From positions 3,518 through 10,446 of the forward strand of contig PMLI01000047.1 of the NCBI GenBank assembly GCA_003158835.1: 6,929 nt of DNA, written 5' to 3'. The first letter of the stretch is position 1. The number at the start of each line of letters is the position of its first letter. A model generated the notes under the pieces. The model saw only the letters and a program-made list of their open reading frames with translations. It was not told the origin of the DNA and made no database searches. This DNA comes from Acidimicrobiaceae bacterium (GTDB lineage: Bacteria > Actinomycetota > Acidimicrobiia > Acidimicrobiales > Palsa-688). The translations under genes and the position numbers were made by a program. Below are positions 1 to 6,918 of the stretch, one piece after another.

Positions 1-30
1 GCCGGCGACGCCACGGGTGCCGGCGACGCC
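1..30 (+). repeat. 12 bp direct repeat with 18 bp period
   Basis: GCCGGCGACGCC occurs exactly at 1-12 and again at 19-30, separated by ACGGGT. It lies in the low-complexity 3' tail of the putative upstream gene. It may be the end of a longer array that begins outside the window. Confidence 0.6.
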
Positions 31-60
31 CCGCACGCCCCGGACGGCCCCGGTGCCTGA
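1..60 (+). CDS. 3' end of an unidentified upstream gene (partial)
   Basis: The first reading frame has no stop until TGA at 58-60. Its 19 visible codons are almost all of the GCC/GGC/GAC type, which is the coding signature of high-GC genomes. The visible tail is rich in Ala, Gly and Asp and has no recognisable domain. It would overlap a GTG at 53-55 that starts the helicase-nuclease in another frame, an arrangement typical of translationally coupled operons. RecB/AddA-type genes often follow a partner nuclease-helicase subunit, so an AddB-like partner is a reasonable guess. Nothing in these 60 bases identifies it. The alternative is that this stretch is simply the 5' part of the helicase gene in its own frame, which is also open to the window edge. 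Confidence 0.4.
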   Translation, partial: AGDATGAGDAPHAPDGPGA

Positions 61-3000
61 GGTCCCTGTTCCTCCCGACCAGGCCGAGCGCGACCGCATC
101 AGCTCCGACCTGGGCTCGACCCTGTTCGTCGAGGCCGGGGCCGGCTCGGGCAAGACCAAAGCGCTAGTGGACCGGGTGGTGGCGCTGGTGGCCACGGGTG
201 AGGCAGAGATGCGCTCGATCGCGGCCATCACCTTCACCGACAAGGCCGCCGACGAGTTGCGCGAGCGTGTACGGCGGGAGATCGGGCGGCGGGCTGAAAG
301 CAGCGCGGGCAGGTGCGAAGGCGACCGGTGCCGGGTCGCGCTCGACCAGCTGGACGGTGCCGCCATCGGGACGCTGCACTCTTTCGCCCGGCGGTTGCTC
401 ACCGAGCATCCCCTGGAAGCGGGCCTACCTCCCCGGGTGGACGTGCTCGACGAGGTCAGCTCGGCCGTGGCCTCCGAGCAGCGCTGGTCCAGCTTCCAGG
501 ACGAGCTCCTGGCCGACCCGGCCCTGGCCCGGCCCTTGCTGCTGCTCTTGTCGTGCGGGGTGCGCCCCGAGGCACTGCGGGCGCTGGCGGCGGCGTTCGA
601 GGACAACTGGGACCTGGTAGAAGAACGGGTCCCCCAGCAGGCGCCCGAACCGCCCCCGGTCCAAGACCTCCTGCGCCCGGCCCTCGCCGCAGTGAGGGAG
701 GTGTGCGGCGAGCCGTGCCGGGGCCCGAGCGACAAGTTGCGGGCCCGGCTCGACGAGATCCGGGAGTACATGGACAGGCTCGCTGCCATCTCCGATGAGA
801 TGGAGCTCGTCGAGGCCCTGGCCCCCGGTACGCAACCCAAACGCCCCAGTTTCGCCGTGGGCAACATCGGCCAGAAGAAATCGTTCGCCGACCTCGCCGG
901 TCTCAAGCAACGGGTGGCGGAGGCGGGCGCGGGCCTGGACGCGGTACTTGGCCAGGTGGCGGAGGCGTCCATACGCCAGGTGGCTGCCGTCCTGCGGCGG
1001 TTTACCCTGGCCGCGGCGGCCCAACGCCGGGACGCCGGGCAGCTGCAGTTCCACGACCTGCTCGTGCTGGCCCGGGCCCTGCTGCGCCGGACGGACGTAC
1101 GCCGGAGCGTGCACGAGAGTTACCAGCGCCTCCTGGTCGACGAGTTCCAGGACACCGACCCCATCCAGATCGAGCTCGCCGTGAGGATATCGGCGGCCTA
1201 CCCGGCGAGCGAGCGGGCGGGCACGGCGCCGTGGCCCGAGGTCGAAGTGGCGCCGGGGCACTTGTTCGTGGTGGGCGACCCCAAACAGTCTATTTACAGG
1301 TTCCGGCGGGCCGACATCTCCACCTTCATAGATGCCGCCGAACGCTTCGGCGCCGCCGGCGGCCGGGTGGAGCTCAGCGCAAACTTCCGCACCGTGGCGC
1401 CGGTGATCGACTGGGTCAACTCGACCTTCGGGGCGCTGATGAGCGAGCCCGTCACTGTTGACCTGCCCGTCGCCTCCCAGCCCGGCTACATCCCGCTGGC
1501 GCCGACCCGGACCGCGGCCGGGAGCGGGCCGGCCGTCTCGGTCCTGGGGCGCGACCCACACCCACCGGAGAGCGCGGCCGACGATGTGCGAACGGCGGAG
1601 GCGGCCGAGGTGGCGGCGACCGTGGCCCGGGCCGTGCGCGAGGGCTGGCAGGTCCACGACGGCCGGGGCGCCTGGCGCCCGGCCCGGCTGGGCGACATCA
1701 CCATCCTGGTCCCGGCCCGCACGTCGCTGCCGTTCCTGGAGGACGCCCTGGACGAAGCGGGGATCGCCTTCCGGGCCGAGGCAAGCTCGCTCGTTTATGC
1801 CAGCCGGGCCGTCCGCGACCTGTTCATGGTGCTGAGGGCGGTCGACGACCCGACCAACCGCCTGGTGACCGTATCGGCCTTGCGCACCCCTCTGCTGGCG
1901 TGCGGAGACGACGACCTGTTCAGGTTCAAGGTCGAGCGGGGCGGCCACTTCGACTACCTCGCCGTCCAGCCCGGGGCCGTGCCTGTGGACGACCCCGTGC
2001 TGGCCGGTCTGCGGTACCTCCGTTCGCTGTACGACCAGCACTACTGGCTCGCCCCGTCCGAACTGCTCGATCGGGTGGCCCGGGACCGGCGCGGCTTCGA
2101 GCTGGGCTTCACCGAGGGCAGGCCCCGGGACGTCTGGCGGCGCCTGCGCTTCGTCATCGACCAGGCCCGGGCCTGGCACGGCGCCGTCGGCGGCAACATA
2201 CGCCAGTACCTGGCCTGGGTGGGCCGCCAGACGGCGGAGGGGGCCCGGGTGGCCGAGGCCATCCTGCCCGAAAGCGACGACGACGCCGTGCGCATCATGA
2301 CCATCCATGCCGCCAAGGGCCTCGAGTTCCCCATCACCATCGTCTCGGGTATGTCCACGGCTCCCCGGGGCCGGCCGGCCGCGGCCGAGGTCGTCTTCCC
2401 GCCGGGCGGGAAAGTGGGTTTCAATTTCGGTAAAGACGTCGCCACTTACGAATACACGGCCTGGGTGCCCATCGACGAACAGATGAGCATGCACGAGCGG
2501 GTGCGGCTTTTGTATGTGGCCTGCACCCGCGCCCAGGACCACCTGGTGGTCTCGTTGCACCGCAGAGACCGCAAGAACCCGCCGGGCGCGCTGTCGCGCA
2601 CCAACGCCGAACTGCTGATCGACGGCATGGGGGGCGCCCTCGACGGGCTGGCGGATGGTTTTGCGGGCGAAGCCGGTCTGCCGGCCGCGGTCGTCGCCGC
2701 CCCGGCCCCGTTGCCACCGTTTACCGCCTGGGCGGCGCAGCTGGGGGCCGGCCTGGCCGAGGCGTCCCGGCCCCGCGCCGTGGCTGCGACCGCCTTGACC
2801 GACGAGGGCACGTCCGACGTCGGCGCTGATGTCGGGGCCGACGCCGGGGTCGATGTTGGGGCTGATCTCGGGGCTGGTGACGGGGCTGGTGACGGGGGCG
2901 GGGCGGATGTCCGGGCCGGCGTCGAGCCCGATCCCGGGCTGGACAAGCGCCCCCGGGACCTGGACCTGCCGCCGTGGTTGAAAGGACGTTACGGATCGGC

Positions 3001-3523
3001 CGTGGGCCGGGCCGTGCACGGGGTGCTCCAGACGGTCGACCTGGCCACGGGAGCCGGTGTAGAGGCGGCGGTGGCGGCCCAGTGCGAGGCGGAAGCGGTC
3101 CTGGAACGGGCCCAAGCCGTGCAGAGGTTGGTCGTTTCCGCCCTGGGCTCGCCGTCTGTTCAGGAGGCGGCCCGCTGCCCCCACTGGCGGGAGCTCTACG
3201 TGTGCACGCCAGTCGGCGGCCGGCTGCTCGAGGGCTACGTCGACCTTCTATATCGGGGCCCGGAGGGACTGGTGGTGGTGGACCACAAGACGGCGGCTAC
3301 TTCCAGCCCGGACGAGCTCGACCGCCGGGCCGAGAGCTACCGTAACCAGGGCGCCTCATACGCGCTGGCGGTGGCGGGGGCGACGGGCGAACCGGTGGTG
3401 CGGGTCACGTTCCTCTTCCTCACCGCGGCGGGCGCCTTCGAGCGCCATCTGTCGGATCTCGACCAGGCCGTGGCTCACGTGCGGGAGCTGGTCGCCTCAG
3501 GCCAAGAGGTCTTGGCTCTGTGA
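53..3523 (+). CDS. RecB/AddA-type UvrD-like helicase with C-terminal PD-(D/E)XK nuclease
   Basis: This is a superfamily 1A DNA helicase fused to a RecB-family nuclease, about 1156 residues, close to the usual AddA/RecB length. Such proteins unwind and degrade double-strand-break ends in the cytoplasm to prepare them for recombination. Numbered from GTG 53, the helicase motifs in order are: Q-motif DQAERDRI (9-16), Walker A GAGSGKT (29-35), motif Ia ITFTDKAADELRERV (59-73), Ib GTLHSFARRLL (106-116), Walker B VDEFQDTD (362-369), motif III GDPKQSIYRFR (408-418), IV SANFR (442-446), V TIHAAKGLEF (750-759) and VI LLYVACTRA (819-827). An acidic repeat linker (about 922-949) leads to the nuclease: H989, D1064 in EGYVDLL, D1077-H-K1079-T, and YRNQ (1096-1099). 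No iron-sulfur cysteine cluster of the AddB type is seen. GTG 53 is preferred because it overlaps the TGA of the upstream frame, but GTG 17 or a start outside the window is possible because the frame stays open to the left edge. No strong ribosome binding site decides this. AddA and RecB cannot be told apart without the partner gene. Confidence 0.93.
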   Translation: MPEVPVPPDQAERDRISSDLGSTLFVEAGAGSGKTKALVDRVVALVATGEAEMRSIAAITFTDKAADELRERVRREIGRRAESSAGRCEGDRCRVALDQLDGAAIGTLHSFARRLLTEHPLEAGLPPRVDVLDEVSSAVASEQRWSSFQDELLADPALARPLLLLLSCGVRPEALRALAAAFEDNWDLVEERVPQQAPEPPPVQDLLRPALAAVREVCGEPCRGPSDKLRARLDEIREYMDRLAAISDEMELVEALAPGTQPKRPSFAVGNIGQKKSFADLAGLKQRVAEAGAGLDAVLGQVAEASIRQVAAVLRRFTLAAAAQRRDAGQLQFHDLLVLARALLRRTDVRRSVHESYQRLLVDEFQDTDPIQIELAVRISAAYPASERAGTAPWPEVEVAPGHLFVVGDPKQSIYRFRRADISTFIDAAERFGAAGGRVELSANFRTVAPVIDWVNSTFGALMSEPVTVDLPVASQPGYIPLAPTRTAAGSGPAVSVLGRDPHPPESAADDVRTAEAAEVAATVARAVREGWQVHDGRGAWRPARLGDITILVPARTSLPFLEDALDEAGIAFRAEASSLVYASRAVRDLFMVLRAVDDPTNRLVTVSALRTPLLACGDDDLFRFKVERGGHFDYLAVQPGAVPVDDPVLAGLRYLRSLYDQHYWLAPSELLDRVARDRRGFELGFTEGRPRDVWRRLRFVIDQARAWHGAVGGNIRQYLAWVGRQTAEGARVAEAILPESDDDAVRIMTIHAAKGLEFPITIVSGMSTAPRGRPAAAEVVFPPGGKVGFNFGKDVATYEYTAWVPIDEQMSMHERVRLLYVACTRAQDHLVVSLHRRDRKNPPGALSRTNAELLIDGMGGALDGLADGFAGEAGLPAAVVAAPAPLPPFTAWAAQLGAGLAEASRPRAVAATALTDEGTSDVGADVGADAGVDVGADLGAGDGAGDGGGADVRAGVEPDPGLDKRPRDLDLPPWLKGRYGSAVGRAVHGVLQTVDLATGAGVEAAVAAQCEAEAVLERAQAVQRLVVSALGSPSVQEAARCPHWRELYVCTPVGGRLLEGYVDLLYRGPEGLVVVDHKTAATSSPDELDRRAESYRNQGASYALAVAGATGEPVVRVTFLFLTAAGAFERHLSDLDQAVAHVRELVASGQEVLAL
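2816..2899 (+). repeat. Seven 12 bp in-frame tandem units encoding a DVGA-like linker
   Basis: Seven consecutive 12 bp units begin at 2816, 2828, 2840, 2852, 2864, 2876 and 2888. They encode DVGA, DVGA, DAGV, DVGA, DLGA, GDGA and GDGG. The units are diverged; the last two DNA units differ at one base only. The array is a multiple of 3, so gain or loss of a unit keeps the frame. It falls between the helicase core and the nuclease domain, where a flexible acidic tether is expected. Confidence 0.85.
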
Positions 3524-3552
3524 CCTGACGGGGGCGGCCGTACAGGGTGACA

Positions 3553-3576
3553 GAGGGCAACGAAAAAAGGGCCCTC
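3553..3576. terminator. Weak hairpin in convergent intergenic region
   Basis: GAGGGC at 3553-3558 can pair with GCCCTC at 3571-3576 around a 12-base loop containing A6 (T6 on the minus strand). It lies between two convergent stop codons (3523 and 3596), where a terminator serving both genes would be expected. The T run sits in the loop rather than after the stem, so it is not a canonical intrinsic terminator. Confidence 0.25.
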
Positions 3577-3595
3577 GATCAGCTGTGACTCCAGC

Positions 3596-4426
<831 letters not shown>

Positions 4427-4432
4427 AGCTAT

Positions 4433-4438
4433 CTCCTT
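4433..4438 (-). promoter_or_regulatory. Shine-Dalgarno site of the aldo/keto reductase
   Basis: On the minus strand AAGGAG stands 6 bases before ATG 4426. It fixes the start of the reductase and rules out the longer open frame upstream of it. Confidence 0.85.
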
Positions 4439-4602
4439 GGTTCGACGAGGGGTGGCCGCGGGGCAGCCGTTAGAAAGGGTACCCGGTGCCGGGCTGTAAC
4501 GACCCAACCAGGCACTCGACCCCAAGATCCAGCTGATCGCGCTTTGAGGGCTGGAAGCGGCCGGGGGCGAGGGGAGCGGCGGGTTCAGGGAGGTGGTGGG
4601 CC
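4439..4602. other. Divergent intergenic region
   Basis: This is non-coding sequence between the divergent reductase and propeller genes and must carry the reductase promoter. On the minus strand a TCTAAC sequence (4/6 match to a -10 box) occurs upstream of the ribosome binding site, but there is no matching -35 box. I see no operator palindrome, RNA structure or small gene here. Confidence 0.4.
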
Positions 4603-4608
4603 TATAGT
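4603..4608 (+). promoter_or_regulatory. -10 box (TATAGT) of a probably leaderless propeller gene
   Basis: TATAGT matches the bacterial -10 consensus at 5 of 6 positions and ends 8 bases before ATG 4617, so transcription should begin at or within a couple of bases of the start codon. No Shine-Dalgarno site lies at usable spacing; the nearest GGGAGG is over 20 bases away. Leaderless genes of this form are common in actinobacteria. No clear -35 box is visible. Confidence 0.55.
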
Positions 4609-4616
4609 TCGACCTC

Positions 4617-5840
4617 ATGGCCGGCACCCGAAGGCGGATCCGGACCGGTGTCGTCGCCACTCTGGTGGCGTGCGCCGTGGTTGGATCTGCCACCTCGGCC
4701 ATAGCGGCGGGCCAAGTTGCGACCGCTCCCAAAGGCGTCGGTCAGGGGTTTTTCGAAATCTCGGGCCGAGCGGGCGATGGTCAGTACTTCGTCGAGAACT
4801 GGGCCGGAGATGACATCAGGCTTGTATATACGGTCCCCCCGTGGATCCAAGGTGCCCAGGACGAAGCCGGGTTCTCCGGCGTCAACCTGAGCCCGGGCGG
4901 CGACCGGTTCGTGACGGTCGACCCGGACCTGGGCCTCGAGGTGGCGAACGATGGCCGGGGCCCCCGCCGGATCCTGGCGCGTGGTGCCGGGGCCGACGCC
5001 GACGTCACTATCACCCCCATCTGGAGCCCCGATGGTCGCGACCTGGCCGTGGCGACACAGAACTCGAACGGGGACTACAGCGACGGGCTCTACATCGTCC
5101 GTGCTGACGGCTCCGGCTCCCGGGAGCTCCTGGCCGACGGACTGGAGGCCAGCGCCAACGCCATGGCGTGGAGCCCCGATGGCGACGAGGTGGCGGTCTG
5201 GACCGAGCGGCCGCCGGCGCAGGAGTGGGGCCAATCGACCCTGGAAGTGCTCGACCTCCTTGACCACAGCGTCAAGAAACTGGCGACGGTGCCGGCATCT
5301 CGGATCCCTGAGGGCGTCTACTGGGGCGCGGCCGGCCGGCTCGTCGTCTTGCTGGCCGACAACAACGCCGGCGCCGGTGGCTCGTCCTGTGGCTGTGAGA
5401 TCAGGCAGATCCCCGCCACCGGGGGCCGTCTTCAGCCCCTCATCCACAAGATCTCGCCGAAAGACGTCCTCTGGCGACTATCAAGGGTCATTTCGTACCC
5501 GAAGGCATGTACTGGCTACCCGGGGGCACGCTCGTCGTTAACATTTACAATTCCCACGAACCGTCCACGGGTGGCGTCGTGGCCGAGCAGATCCCGCTTG
5601 CCGGAGGGCGCCTGGCGCCGTGGCCGTCCCTGGCCGTCCCTGGTGGCACACGGGCTTTCGGCCGCCGGCGCCACCTGGTCGCCGAATGGTACCGAGATCG
5701 CGCTCGACAAGGGTGGCTCGCTTTTGGTCTTGAGCCGGACCAGGCTCCTGTCCACGGTCAGGGCTCCCAACGACTCCGTGGTCGAATGGGCCCCCAGCCA
5801 TCCATCCGGGGAAAGTACCTTCGACCGGCGCTGGCACTGA
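4617..5840 (+). CDS. Secreted TolB/PD40-like beta-propeller protein with an internally frameshifted segment
   Basis: The open frame encodes 407 residues. The N-terminus is a Sec signal peptide: basic RRRIR (5-9), a hydrophobic core (about 11-30) and probable cleavage after AIA at 30. The mature part has beta-propeller blade motifs of the WD40-like PD40/TolB type: LSPGGD (91-96), WSPDGRDLAV (136-145), WSPDGDEVAV (185-194) and WSPNGTEIAL (354-363). Such repeats form propellers that bind proteins or ligands outside the membrane; no catalytic residue is recognised. Residues about 285-338 do not look like a propeller and are rich in Arg, Pro, Ser and Trp. Over the same bases another plus-strand frame (about 5471-5630) gives PEGMYWLPGG, TLVVNIY and AEQIPLAGGRL, which match PEGVYWGAAG, RLVVLLA and IRQIPATGGRL of the preceding module in the normal frame. 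The gene therefore seems to carry two compensating frameshifts and may be impaired. A CxC pair (C258, C260) sits in the first module. The binding partner is unknown, and the neighbours give no clue. Confidence 0.8.
   Translation: MAGTRRRIRTGVVATLVACAVVGSATSAIAAGQVATAPKGVGQGFFEISGRAGDGQYFVENWAGDDIRLVYTVPPWIQGAQDEAGFSGVNLSPGGDRFVTVDPDLGLEVANDGRGPRRILARGAGADADVTITPIWSPDGRDLAVATQNSNGDYSDGLYIVRADGSGSRELLADGLEASANAMAWSPDGDEVAVWTERPPAQEWGQSTLEVLDLLDHSVKKLATVPASRIPEGVYWGAAGRLVVLLADNNAGAGGSSCGCEIRQIPATGGRLQPLIHKISPKDVLWRLSRVISYPKACTGYPGARSSLTFTIPTNRPRVASWPSRSRLPEGAWRRGRPWPSLVAHGLSAAGATWSPNGTEIALDKGGSLLVLSRTRLLSTVRAPNDSVVEWAPSHPSGESTFDRRWH
5621..5640 (+). repeat. Exact 10 bp tandem duplication inside the propeller gene
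   Basis: TGGCCGTCCC occurs twice in direct succession (5621-5630 and 5631-5640). Because 10 is not a multiple of 3, the second copy shifts the frame by one base. Removing one copy joins the out-of-frame propeller segment directly to the normal 3' frame (WPSLVAHG, then WSPNG), so this duplication is the likely second of the two frameshifts. Confidence 0.8.
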
Positions 5841-5843
5841 CCC

Positions 5844-5863
5844 GGCGCCCCCGGACCGGCGCC
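5844..5863 (+). terminator. GC-rich hairpin just after the propeller stop codon
   Basis: GGCGCC at 5844-5849 can pair with GGCGCC at 5858-5863 around an 8-base loop, starting 4 bases after the stop codon. There is no T tract. GC-rich stems without a T run are often proposed as terminators in actinobacteria, but the same sequence could arise by chance in DNA this rich in GC. Confidence 0.3.
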
Positions 5864-5885
5864 ACCGGCCGGGCGGAAGGGGGTA

Positions 5886-5910
5886 GGGGCGCGAAGCCCC
5901 GCTCGGGGGC
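5886..5910. repeat. Three-arm alternating inverted repeat (GGGGC / GCCCC / GGGGC)
   Basis: GGGGC (5886-5890), GCCCC (5896-5900) and GGGGC (5906-5910) are separated by 5-base spacers GCGAA and GCTCG. The central arm can pair with either flank, giving two mutually exclusive 5 bp hairpins. It lies in the 144 bp spacer between the propeller and MogA-like genes, upstream of the probable -10 box. It could be a terminator, a dispersed intergenic repeat or chance GC-rich sequence. Confidence 0.4.
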
Positions 5911-5969
5911 TCGATGATGACGCCACGCCCTGGCTTGGCCGCCGTCCTGCCGGCCCGGGCGGCACCCGC

Positions 5970-5975
5970 TATAGC
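5970..5975 (+). promoter_or_regulatory. -10 box (TATAGC) of a probably leaderless mogA-like gene
   Basis: TATAGC matches the -10 consensus at 4 of 6 positions and ends 9 bases before ATG 5985, so the transcript would begin within a few bases of the start codon. No Shine-Dalgarno site precedes the ATG. The arrangement copies that in front of the propeller gene, which supports a leaderless start. No clear -35 box is seen. Confidence 0.5.
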
Positions 5976-5984
5976 GTCACCGCT

Positions 5985-6452
5985 ATGGACCTCGAAGCCA
6001 AGGTGCTCACCGTATCCGAGTCCGTCCATGCCGGCGTGCGAGAGGACCGCTCCGGCGCCGCGCTCGCCAGCCTGCTCGTCGGCCATGGGTTCCGGGTGGT
6101 CGAGCGGCGCACCGTCCCCGACGGCGTCGAGCCGGTGTCGGCCGCGCTGGCGGAAATGGCCGAGGGTTTCCACGGGCTGGTGGTGACGACCGGGGGCACG
6201 GGTTTTTCGCCCACCGACCTCACGCCCGAGGCAACGCGAGCCGTCCTCGACCGTGAAGCCCCGGGGCTGGCCGAAGCGGCCCGGGCCGTCAGCCCGCGGG
6301 GGCGACTGTCGCGGGGTGTCGCCGGTACCGTTGGCGCCTGCCTCGTCCTGAACGTGCCCGGCTCGACGAGCGGCGCCGTCGAGTCGGTCGAGGCGGTCGT
6401 CGACGTCGTGCCGCACGCGCTCGAGCTGATGGCCGGCGGCCGGCCCCATTGA
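5985..6452 (+). CDS. mogA: MogA/MoaB-family molybdenum cofactor biosynthesis protein
   Basis: This is a 155-residue protein of the MoCF-binding fold, the usual length for single-domain MogA/MoaB. The family adenylylates molybdopterin with ATP to prepare it for molybdate insertion, in the cytoplasm. Signatures in order: LTVSES (8-13), EDRSG (20-24), VPD with D46, the molybdopterin-binding loop TTGGTGFSPTDLTPEAT (68-84) with D78 and E82, GVAGTVGACLVLNVPGS (111-127), and a C-terminal helix ending in PHALEL (143-148). D46 and D78 sit where the two functionally important aspartates of E. coli MogA are found, so the protein is probably active. MogA and MoaB are not separable by eye, hence the symbol is provisional. 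The XdhC/CoxI-domain gene 154 bp downstream supports a role in supplying cofactor to a molybdenum hydroxylase. Confidence 0.93.
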   Translation: MDLEAKVLTVSESVHAGVREDRSGAALASLLVGHGFRVVERRTVPDGVEPVSAALAEMAEGFHGLVVTTGGTGFSPTDLTPEATRAVLDREAPGLAEAARAVSPRGRLSRGVAGTVGACLVLNVPGSTSGAVESVEAVVDVVPHALELMAGGRPH

Positions 6453-6549
6453 ACGCCAGCAAGCGCCCCGCCCCGTCTCCGCGGCAGGAGGGTTGGATCT
6501 TGATTGAGGGAACCCTTTAGGCCGTCTCCGGCGCCCGGTCGCGTCCCTG

Positions 6550-6579
6550 TAGTATCTCGGCCCGGGTGCCGATCGGGCC
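6550..6579 (+). promoter_or_regulatory. Possible promoter and leader hairpin before the XdhC-like gene
   Basis: TAGTAT at 6550-6555 matches the -10 consensus at 4 of 6 positions. GGCCCG (6559-6564) pairs with CGGGCC (6574-6579) around a 9-base loop and would fall at the 5' end of a roughly 45-base leader. It could be a transcript-stabilising stem or the terminator of the gene before it. It does not have the size or layout of a molybdenum-cofactor riboswitch. Confidence 0.25.
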
Positions 6580-6594
6580 TGGGGCCAGGGTCAT

Positions 6595-6603
6595 GGGGTG
6601 ATC
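6595..6603 (+). promoter_or_regulatory. Ribosome binding site deciding the XdhC-like start
   Basis: GGGGTGATC resembles the extended Shine-Dalgarno sequence GGAGGTGATC, with its G run ending 8 bases before ATG 6607. A possible GTG start at 6598 lies inside this site, so ATG 6607 is the better start. Confidence 0.6.
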
Positions 6604-6606
6604 GCC

Positions 6607-6918
6607 ATGAAGGAATTGCTGGACGACATCGAACGCTGGCAGGCGGACGGGCACCGGGTCGCCCTGGCCCGGGTGGTGCAGCTGACCGGCTCGGGACCAC
6701 GCGATCCGGGTGCGACGATGGCGGTCAACGATGCGGGCGAGGTGGCTGGGTCCGTCTCGGGCGGGTGCATCGAGGGGGCCGTTGTCTCCGAAGCGCTGGA
6801 CGTGCTAGCCAGCGGCAGGCCCCGGCTTTGTACCTTCGGCTATTCGGACGATGAGGCTTTCGCGGTGGGCCTCACCTGCGGCGGCACCATCCGTATCTTT
6901 GTCGAACCGATGGACTGA
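6607..6918 (+). CDS. XdhC/CoxI N-terminal-domain protein (molybdenum hydroxylase maturation)
   Basis: This is a complete 103-residue protein matching only the N-terminal domain of XdhC/CoxI. The full-length family helps insert the sulfurated molybdenum cofactor into enzymes such as xanthine dehydrogenase and is linked to aerobic CO dehydrogenase maturation. Signatures: VALARVVQLTGSGPRDPGA (18-36), MAVNDAGEVAGSVSGGCIEG (38-57) with C54, and the closing GLTCGGTIRIFVE (88-100) with C91; both cysteines lie in conserved family motifs. The Rossmann-like C-terminal half is missing: TGA at 6916-6918 follows the domain directly. In several lineages the two halves are separate neighbouring genes, so the second half may begin just beyond the window. 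ATG 6607 is chosen over GTG 6598 because of the ribosome binding site. The MogA-like gene upstream fits the same pathway. Confidence 0.9.
   Translation: MKELLDDIERWQADGHRVALARVVQLTGSGPRDPGATMAVNDAGEVAGSVSGGCIEGAVVSEALDVLASGRPRLCTFGYSDDEAFAVGLTCGGTIRIFVEPMD

Noticed and set aside
425..3184. Very long open frame on the minus strand inside the helicase-nuclease gene (919 codons)
   Set aside because: It lies opposite a gene with every expected helicase and nuclease motif. Its translation is low-complexity and matches no family I know. Long antisense frames are routine in DNA this rich in GC.
4427..4732. N-terminal extension of the aldo/keto reductase up to 4732
   Set aside because: The extension has no family sequence and overlaps the divergent propeller gene. 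The AAGGAG site before ATG 4426 gives a full-length family member.
5455..5480. Programmed -1 ribosomal frameshifting as the explanation for the frame change in the propeller gene
   Set aside because: No slippery heptamer of the X XXY YYZ type is present in the right frame, and the return to the original frame is explained by the 10 bp duplication.
5538..6449. Minus-strand open frame covering the mogA-like gene and the propeller 3' end
   Set aside because: It spans two genes with recognised families on the plus strand plus the non-coding spacer between them, and its translation shows no motif.
6598..6606. GTG 6598 as start of the XdhC-like gene
   Set aside because: It sits inside the probable Shine-Dalgarno sequence, and ATG 6607 has correct spacing and begins with the usual family N-terminus (MKELLDDIERW).
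6453..6606. Molybdenum-cofactor riboswitch before the XdhC-like gene
   Set aside because: Only one simple 6 bp hairpin is visible, and the likely leader is too short for the known multi-stem riboswitch.
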